Shown here: positions 19,680 through 27,700 of the stretch, piece after piece | Position numbering within the stretch: position 1 is the first letter of the stretch | How the letters are laid out: each line of letters starts with the position of its first letter | Assembly: GCF_012978815.1 (NCBI RefSeq) | Contig: NZ_LIWR01000004.1 | Span: 62,001-126,000 of the forward strand | Length of the DNA stretch: 64,000 nucleotides | Source: Campylobacter sp. RM16189 | Lineage (GTDB): Bacteria; Campylobacterota; Campylobacteria; Campylobacterales; Campylobacteraceae | Direction: 5' to 3' | Notes under the pieces: model-generated | Told to the model about the DNA's origin: nothing | The model's database searches: none | The model's input: only the letters and a program-made list of their open reading frames with translations | Program-made: the position numbers and the translations under genes

Positions 19680-20663
19680 TTACGCTCTTTTCTCCCACTC
19701 AAGAGCCGTTTTGATTATAAATTCCAAGCTATCTCTCTTGGGAGTCCAGCCGGTTAGCTTTCTAAGCTTATTTGCATTTGATATTAACACTGCAGGATCA
19801 CCCTCTCTCCTGGATGAATTTATAACTTTAAAATCTACTCCGCTCACTCTCTTTGTGGCCTCTATAACGCTTTTTACACTAAACCCGTATCCATATCCGA
19901 CATTAAAAATCTCGCTACTATTGCTATCTATATATTTAAGTACGGCAAGATGAGCGTCTGCAAGATCATTTACATGTATATAATCTCTCACGCAAGTGCC
20001 ATCTTTTGTAGCATAATCGTTTCCAAAAATTTTCATATTTTCAAGCTTTCCAAGAGCTGTTTGCGTAGCTACTTTAATTAGATGAGTTGCGTTTGGATAA
20101 TTTTGACCTATAAGGCCCTCTTCATCGGCTCCGGCTACATTAAAATAGCGCAAAATAGCAAATTTAAAGCTACTATTTGAAGATGCATAATCTTTTATGA
20201 TCTGTTCGCTCATTAACTTAGAGTGCCCATATGGATTGATAGGATTTGTAGGGCTTAATTCGCTAACTTCAGGAGTGTCGGCCTCTCCGTAAACGGCAGC
20301 CGTAGAGCTAAAAATAAATTTATTCACGCCAAATTTTTTACAATAGGTCAAAATTCTAGCCACGTTTGCAGTGTTATTTAGATAGTATTTTAAAGGCTCT
20401 CTAGTGCTTTCAAGAACCTCTATAAAAGCCGCTAAATGAATAACGGCTTCAAATTTTCCATTATAAAAAATTTTAGTTAAATCATCCTCTAAATTTATAT
20501 TTATAAACTCAAATTCACCCATGCTTTTAATGGCATGTATGGCGGCTATCGAGCCCTTTGAAAGATTGTCTATTACGGTTATTTTATGCCCACCCTCTTT
20601 AAGAAATGATTTTAGAACGTGAGAGCCTATATATCCGGCTCCTCCAGTAATTAAGATATTCAT
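19680..20663 (-). CDS. galE: UDP-glucose/UDP-GlcNAc 4-epimerase
   Basis: This is an SDR-family epimerase of 327 residues with NAD-binding GGAGYIGSHV and the YGHSK catalytic Tyr-Lys pair. In C. jejuni the gene at this place between pgl and waa (also called gne) interconverts UDP-Glc/UDP-Gal and UDP-GlcNAc/UDP-GalNAc, providing GalNAc for the N-glycan and Gal for LOS. The ATG is followed by NILITGGAGYIG with an AAGG site upstream. A 108-base gap with its own -10 separates it from ugd. Confidence 0.93.
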   Translation of the reverse strand: MNILITGGAGYIGSHVLKSFLKEGGHKITVIDNLSKGSIAAIHAIKSMGEFEFININLEDDLTKIFYNGKFEAVIHLAAFIEVLESTREPLKYYLNNTANVARILTYCKKFGVNKFIFSSTAAVYGEADTPEVSELSPTNPINPYGHSKLMSEQIIKDYASSNSSFKFAILRYFNVAGADEEGLIGQNYPNATHLIKVATQTALGKLENMKIFGNDYATKDGTCVRDYIHVNDLADAHLAVLKYIDSNSSEIFNVGYGYGFSVKSVIEATKRVSGVDFKVINSSRREGDPAVLISNANKLRKLTGWTPKRDSLEFIIKTALEWEKRA

Positions 20664-20867
20664 TTAAAAACCTTATTATAAAATTTAGTAATTTTATCAA
20701 AATTCTATTAATAAAGGCCAATAAAACATTTGGCACATTTAATTGCATTTAATATTTATTAATTAATATTATACTAATTTATACATAATCAAAAAACATT
20801 ATATTAAAGACTACTTTAATATATTTTTACTCAATTGTTATTAATTAAATATTTATTATATAGTTAC

Positions 20868-20912
20868 TTTTTAACGAAAAATTTAAATTTTATTCAACTT
20901 TTTCGTTAAAAA
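20868..20912. repeat. Perfect 14-base inverted repeat upstream of nrfH
   Basis: The arms TTTTTAACGAAAAA (20868-20881) and TTTTTCGTTAAAAA (20899-20912) are exact reverse complements separated by 17 bases. Each arm holds a TTAAC half of the kind reported for CRP/FNR-family regulators such as NssR (TTAAC-N4-GTTAA), but the spacing here is much wider. It could be a pair of half-sites, a looped operator, or a hairpin in a transcript from an upstream start. Confidence 0.6.
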
Positions 20913-20926
20913 TTGATTTAAGTCAA
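20913..20926 (+). promoter_or_regulatory. FNR/CRP-type binding site for nrfHA
   Basis: TTGATTTAAGTCAA matches the FNR consensus TTGAT-N4-ATCAA with one mismatch. Its centre at 20919.5 lies about 41.5 bases before the start expected from the -10 at 20949-20954, the spacing of a class II activated promoter. nrf genes are usually induced in low oxygen by nitrate or nitrite, so a CRP/FNR-family activator is expected. Which regulator binds cannot be told from the site. Confidence 0.6.
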
Positions 20927-20948
20927 TTAATCTCTCATTTAAATGTAA

Positions 20949-20954
20949 TATTAT
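20949..20954 (+). promoter_or_regulatory. Predicted -10 element of nrfHA
   Basis: TATTAT lies 39 bases before the nrfH start codon and sits correctly spaced from the FNR-type site. An overlapping alternative is TAATAT at 20946-20951. The transcript would carry the strong AAGGAGG ribosome site at 20977-20983, which compensates for the TTG start of nrfH. Confidence 0.5.
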
Positions 20955-20987
20955 TACGAAATATTAATCTATCTATAAGGAGGTTTT

Positions 20988-21491
20988 TTGAAAGTCATAG
21001 AAAAAGCTAAAAAGCAACCCTATTTCTTGGCTACATTAATCCTTGTGATTAGCATAGGTGTTGTTTTGGGGCATGGACTTTATACCTTCGTATATGCAAA
21101 AGGTTTTTCATATATGAGTGATGATCCATCAGCTTGTAAAAACTGCCATGTTATGAATCAGGTGTTTGAAAGCTGGGAAAGAGGTGGGCATCAACACGTT
21201 GCAACATGTAATGATTGTCATGTTCCTCATGATTTCATAGGCAAGTGGATGATGAAAGCTGAGAGTGGTTTTGGTCACAGCTATGCTTTTACTGCTAAAG
21301 ACAACCCTGTGCCTTTTAGCGCTAATGCAAAGAGCAAAAAGGTAATTCAAAACAACTGTATAGAGTGCCACGGAGAATATGCTGCGACTTCGGTTAATGC
21401 CAAAGCTCACGGTGGAGATCCAAATATACAAAACGAATCTTTAAGTTGTGTCTCTTGTCATAGGCAAGTCGGTCACGCTCATAACTATTAA
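20988..21491 (+). CDS. nrfH: Cytochrome c nitrite reductase membrane subunit NrfH
   Basis: NrfH is a NapC/NirT-family tetrahaem quinol dehydrogenase that anchors NrfA and passes menaquinol electrons to it. The 167-residue protein has one N-terminal membrane helix (about 12-35) and four CXXCH sites at C50, C74, C124 and C154. The first site reads CKNCHVM, giving the CXXCHxM of NrfH haem 1. The start is TTG, four bases after a near-perfect AAGGAGG. nrfA follows after 15 bases with its own AAGGAG. Confidence 0.96.
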   Translation: MKVIEKAKKQPYFLATLILVISIGVVLGHGLYTFVYAKGFSYMSDDPSACKNCHVMNQVFESWERGGHQHVATCNDCHVPHDFIGKWMMKAESGFGHSYAFTAKDNPVPFSANAKSKKVIQNNCIECHGEYAATSVNAKAHGGDPNIQNESLSCVSCHRQVGHAHNY

Positions 21492-21506
21492 AATCAAGGA
21501 GTTACA

Positions 21507-23186
21507 ATGAAAAATAAACTATTGTTTAGTATAATTTTTATTCTAGCTGTTATCGGCGGTGCAGGAATGTTCGCACTATTTAGCGATATCAGTGAGAAAA
21601 AGGCGCAAGAGAGGCACTACCCTCTAATGCTTAACAAGGTTAGTGACCTAAACCCTGATATCAGAGAGTGGGGCAAAAATTTCCCGACTCAATATGATGA
21701 TTCAGTAGCGATGAAAGATATCTTTTTTGAGACACCTTTTGCCGGCTCGGTACCTTACAGCAAGCTCATGAGATGGCCTGCCGCTACCGTTTTTTGGCAA
21801 GGATATGCATTTGCGGTAGATTATAACAGACCTAGACTTCATTTTTATTCTCAAATCGATCAAATCGAAACTATGAGAAATAATAAAGAGTATCTAAACG
21901 CTCACGGCCTTCCTGCATTTAATGGACAACCTGGTTTTTGTGTAAACTGCCATACAGGTCACCTAACAGCCATAATAAACGATCCTAGCTATACAGTATT
22001 ACGCACAGATCCGACAGAATCAAGCAAGCAAGATATGCCTTTCTTTGATATTGACAAAGAGAATGGAAAAGCAAGAAAAGAGGCTTGGGCTAAGATGAAT
22101 GCTATTCCATATTTTGATGTAATGAAAATGGTCGAGCAAAAACACGGCAAAGATGCCTACGGCGGCTCTCACTTAGGATCAAGCTGTGCAGACTGTCACC
22201 ATCCTGATGATATGAGCTTAAGAGTTACAAGGCCAGGATTTGTAAATGCTATGGTTAAGCGCGGATACGAAGCTGATCTAAAACAAGGTATAAAGGCTAC
22301 AAGAGCTGAGATGAGAAACTATGTATGTATGCAATGCCACGTAGAATACTATCCTGGAAAACAAGCCACTCTAGTATTCCCATGGTCAAAATGGCCTAAG
22401 GATGAGCCATTTAAAATAGAGATGTTTGATCAGCACTTCGACGAGATGCATGATAAAGGCCTATTCTTAGCGGATTATAAGCATAAACAAACCGATGCTA
22501 AAATGATAAAGATGCAGCACCCTGAGGCTGAGCTTCACACTACAAGTATTCACGCCAGAAGCGGAGTAACTTGCGTGGATTGCCATATGCCTTATAAGAG
22601 AGTGGGCGCAACTAAGGTTACAAACCATATAGTTCAAACTCCTTTTGCAGATATAACAGCAAGTTGTAAAACATGCCACATGCAAAGCGAAGGTGAGCTA
22701 AAAGAGAGAATTTCATTTATCCAAAATCGCCATGCTCACGAGCTTAGAAAATGCGAAAATGACCTACTATCTTTAATCGAAGATTTAAAAACAGCAAGAG
22801 TTGAACTGGCTAAACATAGTGATTTTTCAGGACTTGCACCTGATGAGCAGAAAAAATCTATAAGCGAAGCCTTAAAAGAGCCTCTATGGATGCACAGAAA
22901 AGCGCATATTAGATGGGATTTTGCGTTTAGTGAGAATAGCTACGGATTCCACGGTCCACAAGAGTCTGCTAGAATCATAGGACAATGCCAATCAATCGCA
23001 AGAGAAGGGCAACTACACCTAGCCAATACTCTATCTAAATACGGTATAACAATAGCTCTAACACAAACAGCTACCATACCTGAGCCACCTGCAAAAATTG
23101 AATTGCACCATGGTCTAGTCGGAACTCCTCCGTCAGACAGACTAAAGAAACTTGACGAAGACGTTAAAAATCTAAACTTTAAATAA
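21507..23186 (+). CDS. nrfA: Pentahaem cytochrome c nitrite reductase (ammonium-forming)
   Basis: NrfA reduces nitrite to ammonium with six electrons in the periplasm and also helps detoxify nitric oxide. The 559-residue protein has an N-terminal hydrophobic signal/anchor and five haem sites: C145-CVNCH, C227-CADCH, C274-CMQCH, C356-CVDCH and C387-CKTCH. Most NrfA proteins use CXXCK for the active-site haem; here the first site is CXXCH, as known in Campylobacter. The catalytic tyrosine lies in CMQCHVEYY and the catalytic histidine region precedes the fourth site (ELHTTSIHARSG). Confidence 0.97.
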   Translation: MKNKLLFSIIFILAVIGGAGMFALFSDISEKKAQERHYPLMLNKVSDLNPDIREWGKNFPTQYDDSVAMKDIFFETPFAGSVPYSKLMRWPAATVFWQGYAFAVDYNRPRLHFYSQIDQIETMRNNKEYLNAHGLPAFNGQPGFCVNCHTGHLTAIINDPSYTVLRTDPTESSKQDMPFFDIDKENGKARKEAWAKMNAIPYFDVMKMVEQKHGKDAYGGSHLGSSCADCHHPDDMSLRVTRPGFVNAMVKRGYEADLKQGIKATRAEMRNYVCMQCHVEYYPGKQATLVFPWSKWPKDEPFKIEMFDQHFDEMHDKGLFLADYKHKQTDAKMIKMQHPEAELHTTSIHARSGVTCVDCHMPYKRVGATKVTNHIVQTPFADITASCKTCHMQSEGELKERISFIQNRHAHELRKCENDLLSLIEDLKTARVELAKHSDFSGLAPDEQKKSISEALKEPLWMHRKAHIRWDFAFSENSYGFHGPQESARIIGQCQSIAREGQLHLANTLSKYGITIALTQTATIPEPPAKIELHHGLVGTPPSDRLKKLDEDVKNLNFK

Positions 23187-23192
23187 ACCATA

Positions 23193-23230
23193 CCCCCGTC
23201 CGATCACTCGGGCGGAGGCTATTTTAATAA
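23193..23230 (+). terminator. Rho-independent terminator after nrfA
   Basis: Right after the nrfA stop, CCGTCCGA (23196-23203) pairs with TCGGGCGG (23208-23215) through one G-U wobble around a TCAC loop; outer C-G pairs extend the stem after a mismatch. A T-rich run follows. The G+C-rich stem stands out sharply from its A+T-rich surroundings. Confidence 0.8.
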
Positions 23231-23259
23231 ATTTTCCACTTACAAACTATCTTGAATAT

Positions 23260-23754
23260 CTAAAAGTTTGAGAGAGAAGGAAATTTTATATAGTATTCTT
23301 TGTAATTAAAGTCTAAAGGCTGTAAATAGCCTATACGAATATTAAAAGTTATATAAGAATCGTAACTTACGTCCTCATACCTAACAACGGCTTTTATGCC
23401 ATTAGAATCGCTACCAAGAGAATCAAACCACATTTGTCCATATCTATCATCAAACAAAAGTAGCATTATTGATTCTTTTTTAGTGTTATTGTTTCTTGTA
23501 GCACGCAATGCTGCTACAAAAAATTTTCCACAATTGCTATTATCTATAGTCTTCAAAAGATACACCTTATCAAGATTTTCCGACTTGGTTTTATCTTTTA
23601 CATAGTTCATAAAAGTAGGTTTTTTCTCTATTGAATCGCTATCTATTTTTTCAACAATCCCTTTTTTAGTAAGCTCAGCAAGAAAATTAGAAATTGTTCT
23701 ACTTTTACTTTCATGAAGCAGATCATAATTAGGCTTTAGTTCAAACTCTTTCAT
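23260..23754 (-). CDS. Unknown protein, paralog of its upstream neighbour
   Basis: I do not recognise this 164-residue cytoplasmic protein. It has an N-terminal helical stretch (about 1-40) that could be a winged-helix-like region, a charged linker, and a C-terminal beta-rich part with YGQMWFDSL and YYIKFP. The neighbouring protein has the matching YGRVWLESI and FKINF, so the two are tandem paralogs. I choose ATG 23754 because MKEFELK aligns with the paralog's MKKYFKL; ATGs at 23766 and 23781 are less likely. An AGGA lies 11 bases upstream. Confidence 0.7.
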   Translation of the reverse strand: MKEFELKPNYDLLHESKSRTISNFLAELTKKGIVEKIDSDSIEKKPTFMNYVKDKTKSENLDKVYLLKTIDNSNCGKFFVAALRATRNNNTKKESIMLLLFDDRYGQMWFDSLGSDSNGIKAVVRYEDVSYDSYITFNIRIGYLQPLDFNYKEYYIKFPSLSNF

Positions 23755-23767
23755 GACACTTATCATC

Positions 23768-24181
23768 CTAATATTCTTCATTCAGCTTAAAATTTATTTT
23801 AAATTCATTAAAAATACCAATAGGCTTAGTTGCAAATCTAACAATAAAGCCGCCAAACTGATGGTTTTCTTCTTTGTATTTTACATTTATAACTGCCATG
23901 TTGTCTTTTATAGACTCAAGCCAAACTCTACCATATTCGCCACTTACGACCATATAGACATAATTAATTTTATCAGTATCGTTAGAATCTAATATGCAAC
24001 ATATAGTAGCGACTTCTAATTTCACAAAACCACTACCATCAAAAGAAAACAATTTGTATTCTTTAATCTCTTCGCCCTCTGAAACTAACTGCATATATCC
24101 ACTATCTACAAGCCACTTAAACAACTCATAATTATTTCTAGTTAAACTATTATCTAGCTGTAATTTAAAGTATTTTTTCAC
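23768..24181 (-). CDS. Unknown protein, first gene of a paralogous pair
   Basis: This 137-residue protein has no signal or membrane segment and no family I can name. The N-terminal half is helical and charged; the C-terminal half has YGRVWLESIKDNMAVINVKY and ends GIFNEFKINFKLNEEY, aligning with the downstream gene. It is the first gene after a divergent regulator, with a 110-base shared control region containing repeated CTATA elements, so it is probably controlled by that regulator. Confidence 0.7.
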   Translation of the reverse strand: MKKYFKLQLDNSLTRNNYELFKWLVDSGYMQLVSEGEEIKEYKLFSFDGSGFVKLEVATICCILDSNDTDKINYVYMVVSGEYGRVWLESIKDNMAVINVKYKEENHQFGGFIVRFATKPIGIFNEFKINFKLNEEY

Positions 24182-24210
24182 TCTTACTTCCTTGTTAAAT
24201 TTAGTAATCT

Positions 24211-24287
24211 CTATAAAAATGATTTCTATAACAAATTGTAAATGGATTTTATACTAAATAAACTTATAAAAAACTTTTCTATAGAAA
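24211..24287. promoter_or_regulatory. Repeated CTATA elements and palindrome, likely operator of the XRE gene
   Basis: TTTCTATAGAAA at 24276-24287 is a perfect 12-base palindrome ending four bases before the regulator's ATG. TTTCTATAACAAA at 24223-24235 shares its first eight bases, and a third CTATA lies at 24211-24215. A -10-like TATACT lies at 24250-24255. The arrangement suits a regulator repressing its own gene and the divergent pair. Confidence 0.5.
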
Positions 24288-24291
24288 TGAA

Positions 24292-24564
24292 ATGCTAAAT
24301 TTACCGGAAATAACAACAGAAGAAGAGAATAATAAATTTTTAGATACTGTCGCTTCAAACGTAAAGAAAATTAGGCAGGATAGAAGCTTAAGTCAGCTCG
24401 AAACCGCTCTTAGTATAGGGCAAGCATCAAGCGGATTTTACGCCAATATGGAAAACAACGCTCACGGCAAACACTTTAATCTGCTACATCTATTTAAACT
24501 ATCCAAACTATTTAAATGTGATATTTGCGATTTTTTTAAGGATACCGAAATAAAAAATAAATAA
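24292..24564 (+). CDS. XRE-family helix-turn-helix regulator
   Basis: This small (90-residue) DNA-binding protein has an HTH of the XRE/Cro type at about 20-75: NVKKIRQDRSLSQLETALSIG, a second helix with YANMEN, then LLHLFKLSKLFKCDICDFF. The pattern matches single-domain repressors of chromosomal accessory elements. No good ribosome site is visible, and the palindrome at 24276-24287 covers the leader, suggesting autoregulation. It is divergent from the two unknown paralogs. Confidence 0.85.
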   Translation: MLNLPEITTEEENNKFLDTVASNVKKIRQDRSLSQLETALSIGQASSGFYANMENNAHGKHFNLLHLFKLSKLFKCDICDFFKDTEIKNK

Positions 24565-24688
24565 AAATTTGACACCAACCCATATTTACAAATCTACTTT
24601 AATTCAACCGTAATTTATAAAACCTGAAAATAAGCATAAGTCACAACTCTTGAATTTAAGTCTTAAAAATTATAAAATTTAATACAAA

Positions 24689-25543
24689 TTAATCCTTTCT
24701 AACTCTTACAAAAACAGGAAATCTAGGAAGTCCGTTTGCGGTTAAATTTTGAAATTTGTATGTTATCACTTCGCCGATTTTTGGTGGATTTATTCGCTCC
24801 TCATCGCTAAAGCCTGAGCCTATCTTAAAGCGCTTTTTATCGCTTGTTTCGCAGGTAACAGAGCCAAGCTTGCCTTTAAATTTGCCACTGCCTTCATTAA
24901 GTGAAACGACCTCGCACTCTGCGTCCTTAAATTTTTTATATTTCATATCGTTTTTACTTCTGCCGTGATAATAGGCTAAATTTGGCTTACGAACTACCAC
25001 GCCTTCGCCGCCAAGTGCAATTATCTCATCTAGAATTTCTTCAAGATGGGCATTATCTCTTAATTTTATCTGGTTGATTATCTTTATTTTTTCGCCACTA
25101 AGTTCACTTTTTGATAGAAAATTTTGAAGTTTTTCAATGCGTTTAAGCAGTCCTTTTTCGCTACTTGGAGCGTCAAAAACGTAAAATTTTATCTCTTGCC
25201 AAGCCTTTTCATCTGGATTTTTATCCATCACTATAGACTGGATTTTTTCAAACTCACCTCGCTTCGTATAAAGCTCACCGTCAAGCGCAAAAGGCGGAAA
25301 ATTCAAAGTAAAATTTTTAGGAGCATTTATCTTTTTGCCGCTTCTTGAAAGTAAATTTTCTCCGTCCCAATAAGCTCTAATGCCGTCAAGCTTTTCGCTT
25401 ACTAGATATCCACTTACATCTCTTTGATCAAATTCACTAAGTTTTAAAAGCTCAAATTTTGTTTTTTTATCTGCTTGCTCGCTCGCCAAAGAAGGCAAAA
25501 CAAAAGCAGCAAAAAACAGCAAAATAAGAGTAAAAATTCTCAA
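24689..25543 (-). CDS. Exported ATP-dependent DNA ligase (LigE-type)
   Basis: This is a minimal ATP-dependent ligase of 284 residues with an N-terminal signal peptide (about 1-20, ending SLASE), so it should act in the periplasm. The adenylation lysine is K51 in SEKLDGIRAYWDG; ALDGELY, GGEGVVVRKP and KYKKFKDAECEVV are the next nucleotidyltransferase motifs, followed by an OB-fold ending RFPVFVRVRKD. Similar exported ligases in Neisseria, Haemophilus and Campylobacter are proposed to act on incoming or extracellular DNA. It overlaps the upstream epimerase gene by four bases. Confidence 0.9.
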   Translation of the reverse strand: MRIFTLILLFFAAFVLPSLASEQADKKTKFELLKLSEFDQRDVSGYLVSEKLDGIRAYWDGENLLSRSGKKINAPKNFTLNFPPFALDGELYTKRGEFEKIQSIVMDKNPDEKAWQEIKFYVFDAPSSEKGLLKRIEKLQNFLSKSELSGEKIKIINQIKLRDNAHLEEILDEIIALGGEGVVVRKPNLAYYHGRSKNDMKYKKFKDAECEVVSLNEGSGKFKGKLGSVTCETSDKKRFKIGSGFSDEERINPPKIGEVITYKFQNLTANGLPRFPVFVRVRKD

Positions 25544-26601
25544 ATTTTAACTCCGTAAAACTCGCAATACCACTCTATAAATTTCGCCACACCCTCATTT
25601 ACGCTTGTGCTTGGCTTGTAGTCAAAGTCATCTATAAGCCCGCTTACATCGGCATATGTAGCAGGCACGTCGCCTGCTTGTATCGGCATGAAATTTTTCT
25701 TTATCTCGCGCCCGATTTTTATCTCGATAGCCTTTATATAATCCATGAGCTCGACTGGATTATTATTGCCGATATTGTAAATTTTATAAGGCGCTTTTGA
25801 TGTTGCAGGATCCGGGTTTAAGCCGCTCCAAGAAGCATTTGGCGAGGCTGGGTTATCCACGCATTTGATTATGCCTTTTACGATGTCATCGATATAGGTA
25901 AAATCGCGCTTCATCTTGCCGTGATTAAAGACGTTGATAGCCTCGTTTTTAAGCGCAGCATCAACAAACAAAAATAGCGCCATATCAGGTCGCCCCCAAG
26001 ATCCATAAACGGTAAAAAACCTAAGCCCGGTTGTCGGCAAACCAAAAAGATGACTATAAGTGTGAGCCATCATTTCGTTACTCTTTTTACTCGCTGCATA
26101 TAGACTGATAGGGTGTTCGGTGCTGTGCTGAGTGCTAAAAGGCATCTTTTCATTTAGTCCATAAACCGAGCTTGAACTAGCATAAACGAAATTTTTTAGC
26201 TCAAATTTACGCGCACACTCAAGCAAATTTACAAAGCCCGCGATATTACTAGATACGTATGCATGAGGATTTATTAAGGAGTACCTAACCCCCGCTTGGG
26301 CCGCTAAATTTACCACGCAGTCAAATTTAAACTCACTAAAGAGCCTTTGTAAAATTTCAAGATTTTCCAAATCCGCCTTTATAAAGCGTAAATTCGGATA
26401 TTTCTCAGATACTATGACCTCATTTTCTCTAATACTCTCTTTTTTAAATCCCGCAACCTCAAGACGTGCATATTTTAAATTTACATCGTAGTAATCGTTA
26501 ATATTATCAAACCCGACTACTTCATCTCCACGCTTTGCAAGCGCAAGAGAGAGATGAAATCCAATGAATCCGGCCGTTCCAGTTACTAAAATTTTCATCA
26601 T
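25540..26601 (-). CDS. UDP-glucuronate 4-epimerase
   Basis: This 353-residue SDR enzyme resembles LspL/Cap1J-type epimerases that convert UDP-GlcA to UDP-GalA. It has GTAGFIGFHL for NAD binding, the N-terminal segment GFDNINDYYDVNLKYARL that is characteristic of UDP-GlcA epimerases, SSSSVYG and catalytic YAASKKSNE. Two adjacent ATGs are possible; ATG 26598 is better spaced from AAAAGGA. Its substrate would come from ugd at 18249-19571, which links this gene to the nearby glycan loci. Confidence 0.88.
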   Translation of the reverse strand: MMKILVTGTAGFIGFHLSLALAKRGDEVVGFDNINDYYDVNLKYARLEVAGFKKESIRENEVIVSEKYPNLRFIKADLENLEILQRLFSEFKFDCVVNLAAQAGVRYSLINPHAYVSSNIAGFVNLLECARKFELKNFVYASSSSVYGLNEKMPFSTQHSTEHPISLYAASKKSNEMMAHTYSHLFGLPTTGLRFFTVYGSWGRPDMALFLFVDAALKNEAINVFNHGKMKRDFTYIDDIVKGIIKCVDNPASPNASWSGLNPDPATSKAPYKIYNIGNNNPVELMDYIKAIEIKIGREIKKNFMPIQAGDVPATYADVSGLIDDFDYKPSTSVNEGVAKFIEWYCEFYGVKI

Positions 26602-26649
26602 TATTCCTTTTAATTCATACCGATTTTGTTAAAATTTGGCAAATTAATT

Positions 26650-27669
26650 TCACTCATCATCGAGGTTAATTTCCGGCAATCTCTCCTCAAATTTAGGCTG
26701 ATTTTTAACCTTTAAATTAATCTCGTTAGCCTTTTTTACCATACCGCCAAGTCCGCTTTTAGTCAAATGATCTTCAAGCTCATCAATGCCTATGCGTTCT
26801 GACTCATTATCATCCTCTTCATCTTCATCAAATTCTCTAGCTACTATCTCGTAATCAAGCTCACCCTTTAGCCTTGCAAGTTCCATTTCTATGGCTTCAC
26901 AAAATACTGGCGTATAACCCATTTGTGAGCATTTTTGAATCAAAAATTCACTCATGTCAGCTAAAAAGCTAGCATAATCGTCTTTTGTTAAATTTCCACG
27001 CAAAAGCTCATATTTTAAAAACAGCCAATATGTATTTAAAGTATCAGACTCGCAATATTCATTGATCTTGGCTATCTCACCCGCAAAAAACAGCTGCATA
27101 ACCTGATCGCCATGAATATCATACTTGCCAGGCAAATTTAGACTCGCGCAAAGAGTATCAAGCTTTAGCCCGCTAACGGCACGAAAATCACTGATATGAT
27201 CAAGCAAATCCAGATGAAAGCGACCATCATATCTGCTTCTATAATTTTCCCATTTATTTTTATTAAGCTCTTTGTTATCGCTTTCAAAATAGGCAGGGCA
27301 GCTTAGATTATAACGCATGGACCGCGTCATAATCATAGGCAGATCAAAACCGCGTCCATTAAAACTAATTAATCGCGGATTATACTCATTGATGAAATTT
27401 ATAAATTTGGCCAAAATTTCCTGCTCATTTTCACCTTTCATTGTACTAACGCGTAAAAATCTGCCAAATTCATCTGCCATCACTGCAGATATTGCGACTA
27501 CTTTATGAAACATCACTGGTAAAAACTCGCTTCCACTAGCCTCTTTTTGATCCCAAAATGCAGATTTACAAACATCCAAATCACTGCCTCTATATCCGTA
27601 AACTCTCCTTAAAAGCGCGGTATCAGGAACAGTTTCACAATCAAATACACAAATATAACTTTTAGACAC
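26650..27669 (-). CDS. Predicted 3'-5' exonuclease related to the PolB exonuclease domain
   Basis: This 339-residue protein of the DEDD superfamily has metal-binding D10 and E12 (VFDCET), a second motif in SFNGRGFDLP and a third in YCESDTLNTYWLF (DEDDy form). The C-terminal quarter is acidic (EFDEDEEDDNESE) and probably unstructured. It starts with GTG after AAGG, divergent from waaC with only 31 bases between. A gene of this type also precedes waaC in C. jejuni, as far as I recall. Its biological role is unknown. Confidence 0.85.
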   Translation of the reverse strand: MSKSYICVFDCETVPDTALLRRVYGYRGSDLDVCKSAFWDQKEASGSEFLPVMFHKVVAISAVMADEFGRFLRVSTMKGENEQEILAKFINFINEYNPRLISFNGRGFDLPMIMTRSMRYNLSCPAYFESDNKELNKNKWENYRSRYDGRFHLDLLDHISDFRAVSGLKLDTLCASLNLPGKYDIHGDQVMQLFFAGEIAKINEYCESDTLNTYWLFLKYELLRGNLTKDDYASFLADMSEFLIQKCSQMGYTPVFCEAIEMELARLKGELDYEIVAREFDEDEEDDNESERIGIDELEDHLTKSGLGGMVKKANEINLKVKNQPKFEERLPEINLDDE

Positions 27670-27700
27670 TTCAAACCTTTTTTAGCCAAATATTTGTAAA

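Larger units (their letters stand above)
20664..20987. other. Intergenic control region between divergent galE and nrfH
   Basis: These 324 bases contain no gene; all frames are broken by stops and the stretch is very A+T rich. On the nrfH side I see a 14-base perfect inverted repeat, an FNR-type site, a -10 element and a strong ribosome site, listed separately. On the galE side a TATAAT on the minus strand lies at 20675-20680, only a dozen bases from the galE ATG, so that promoter call is weak. Nothing else stands out in 20690-20860. Confidence 0.8.

Noticed and set aside
24574-24579. TTGACA on the plus strand after the HTH gene
   Set aside because: No suitable -10 follows and no plus-strand gene lies downstream before the convergent ligase gene.
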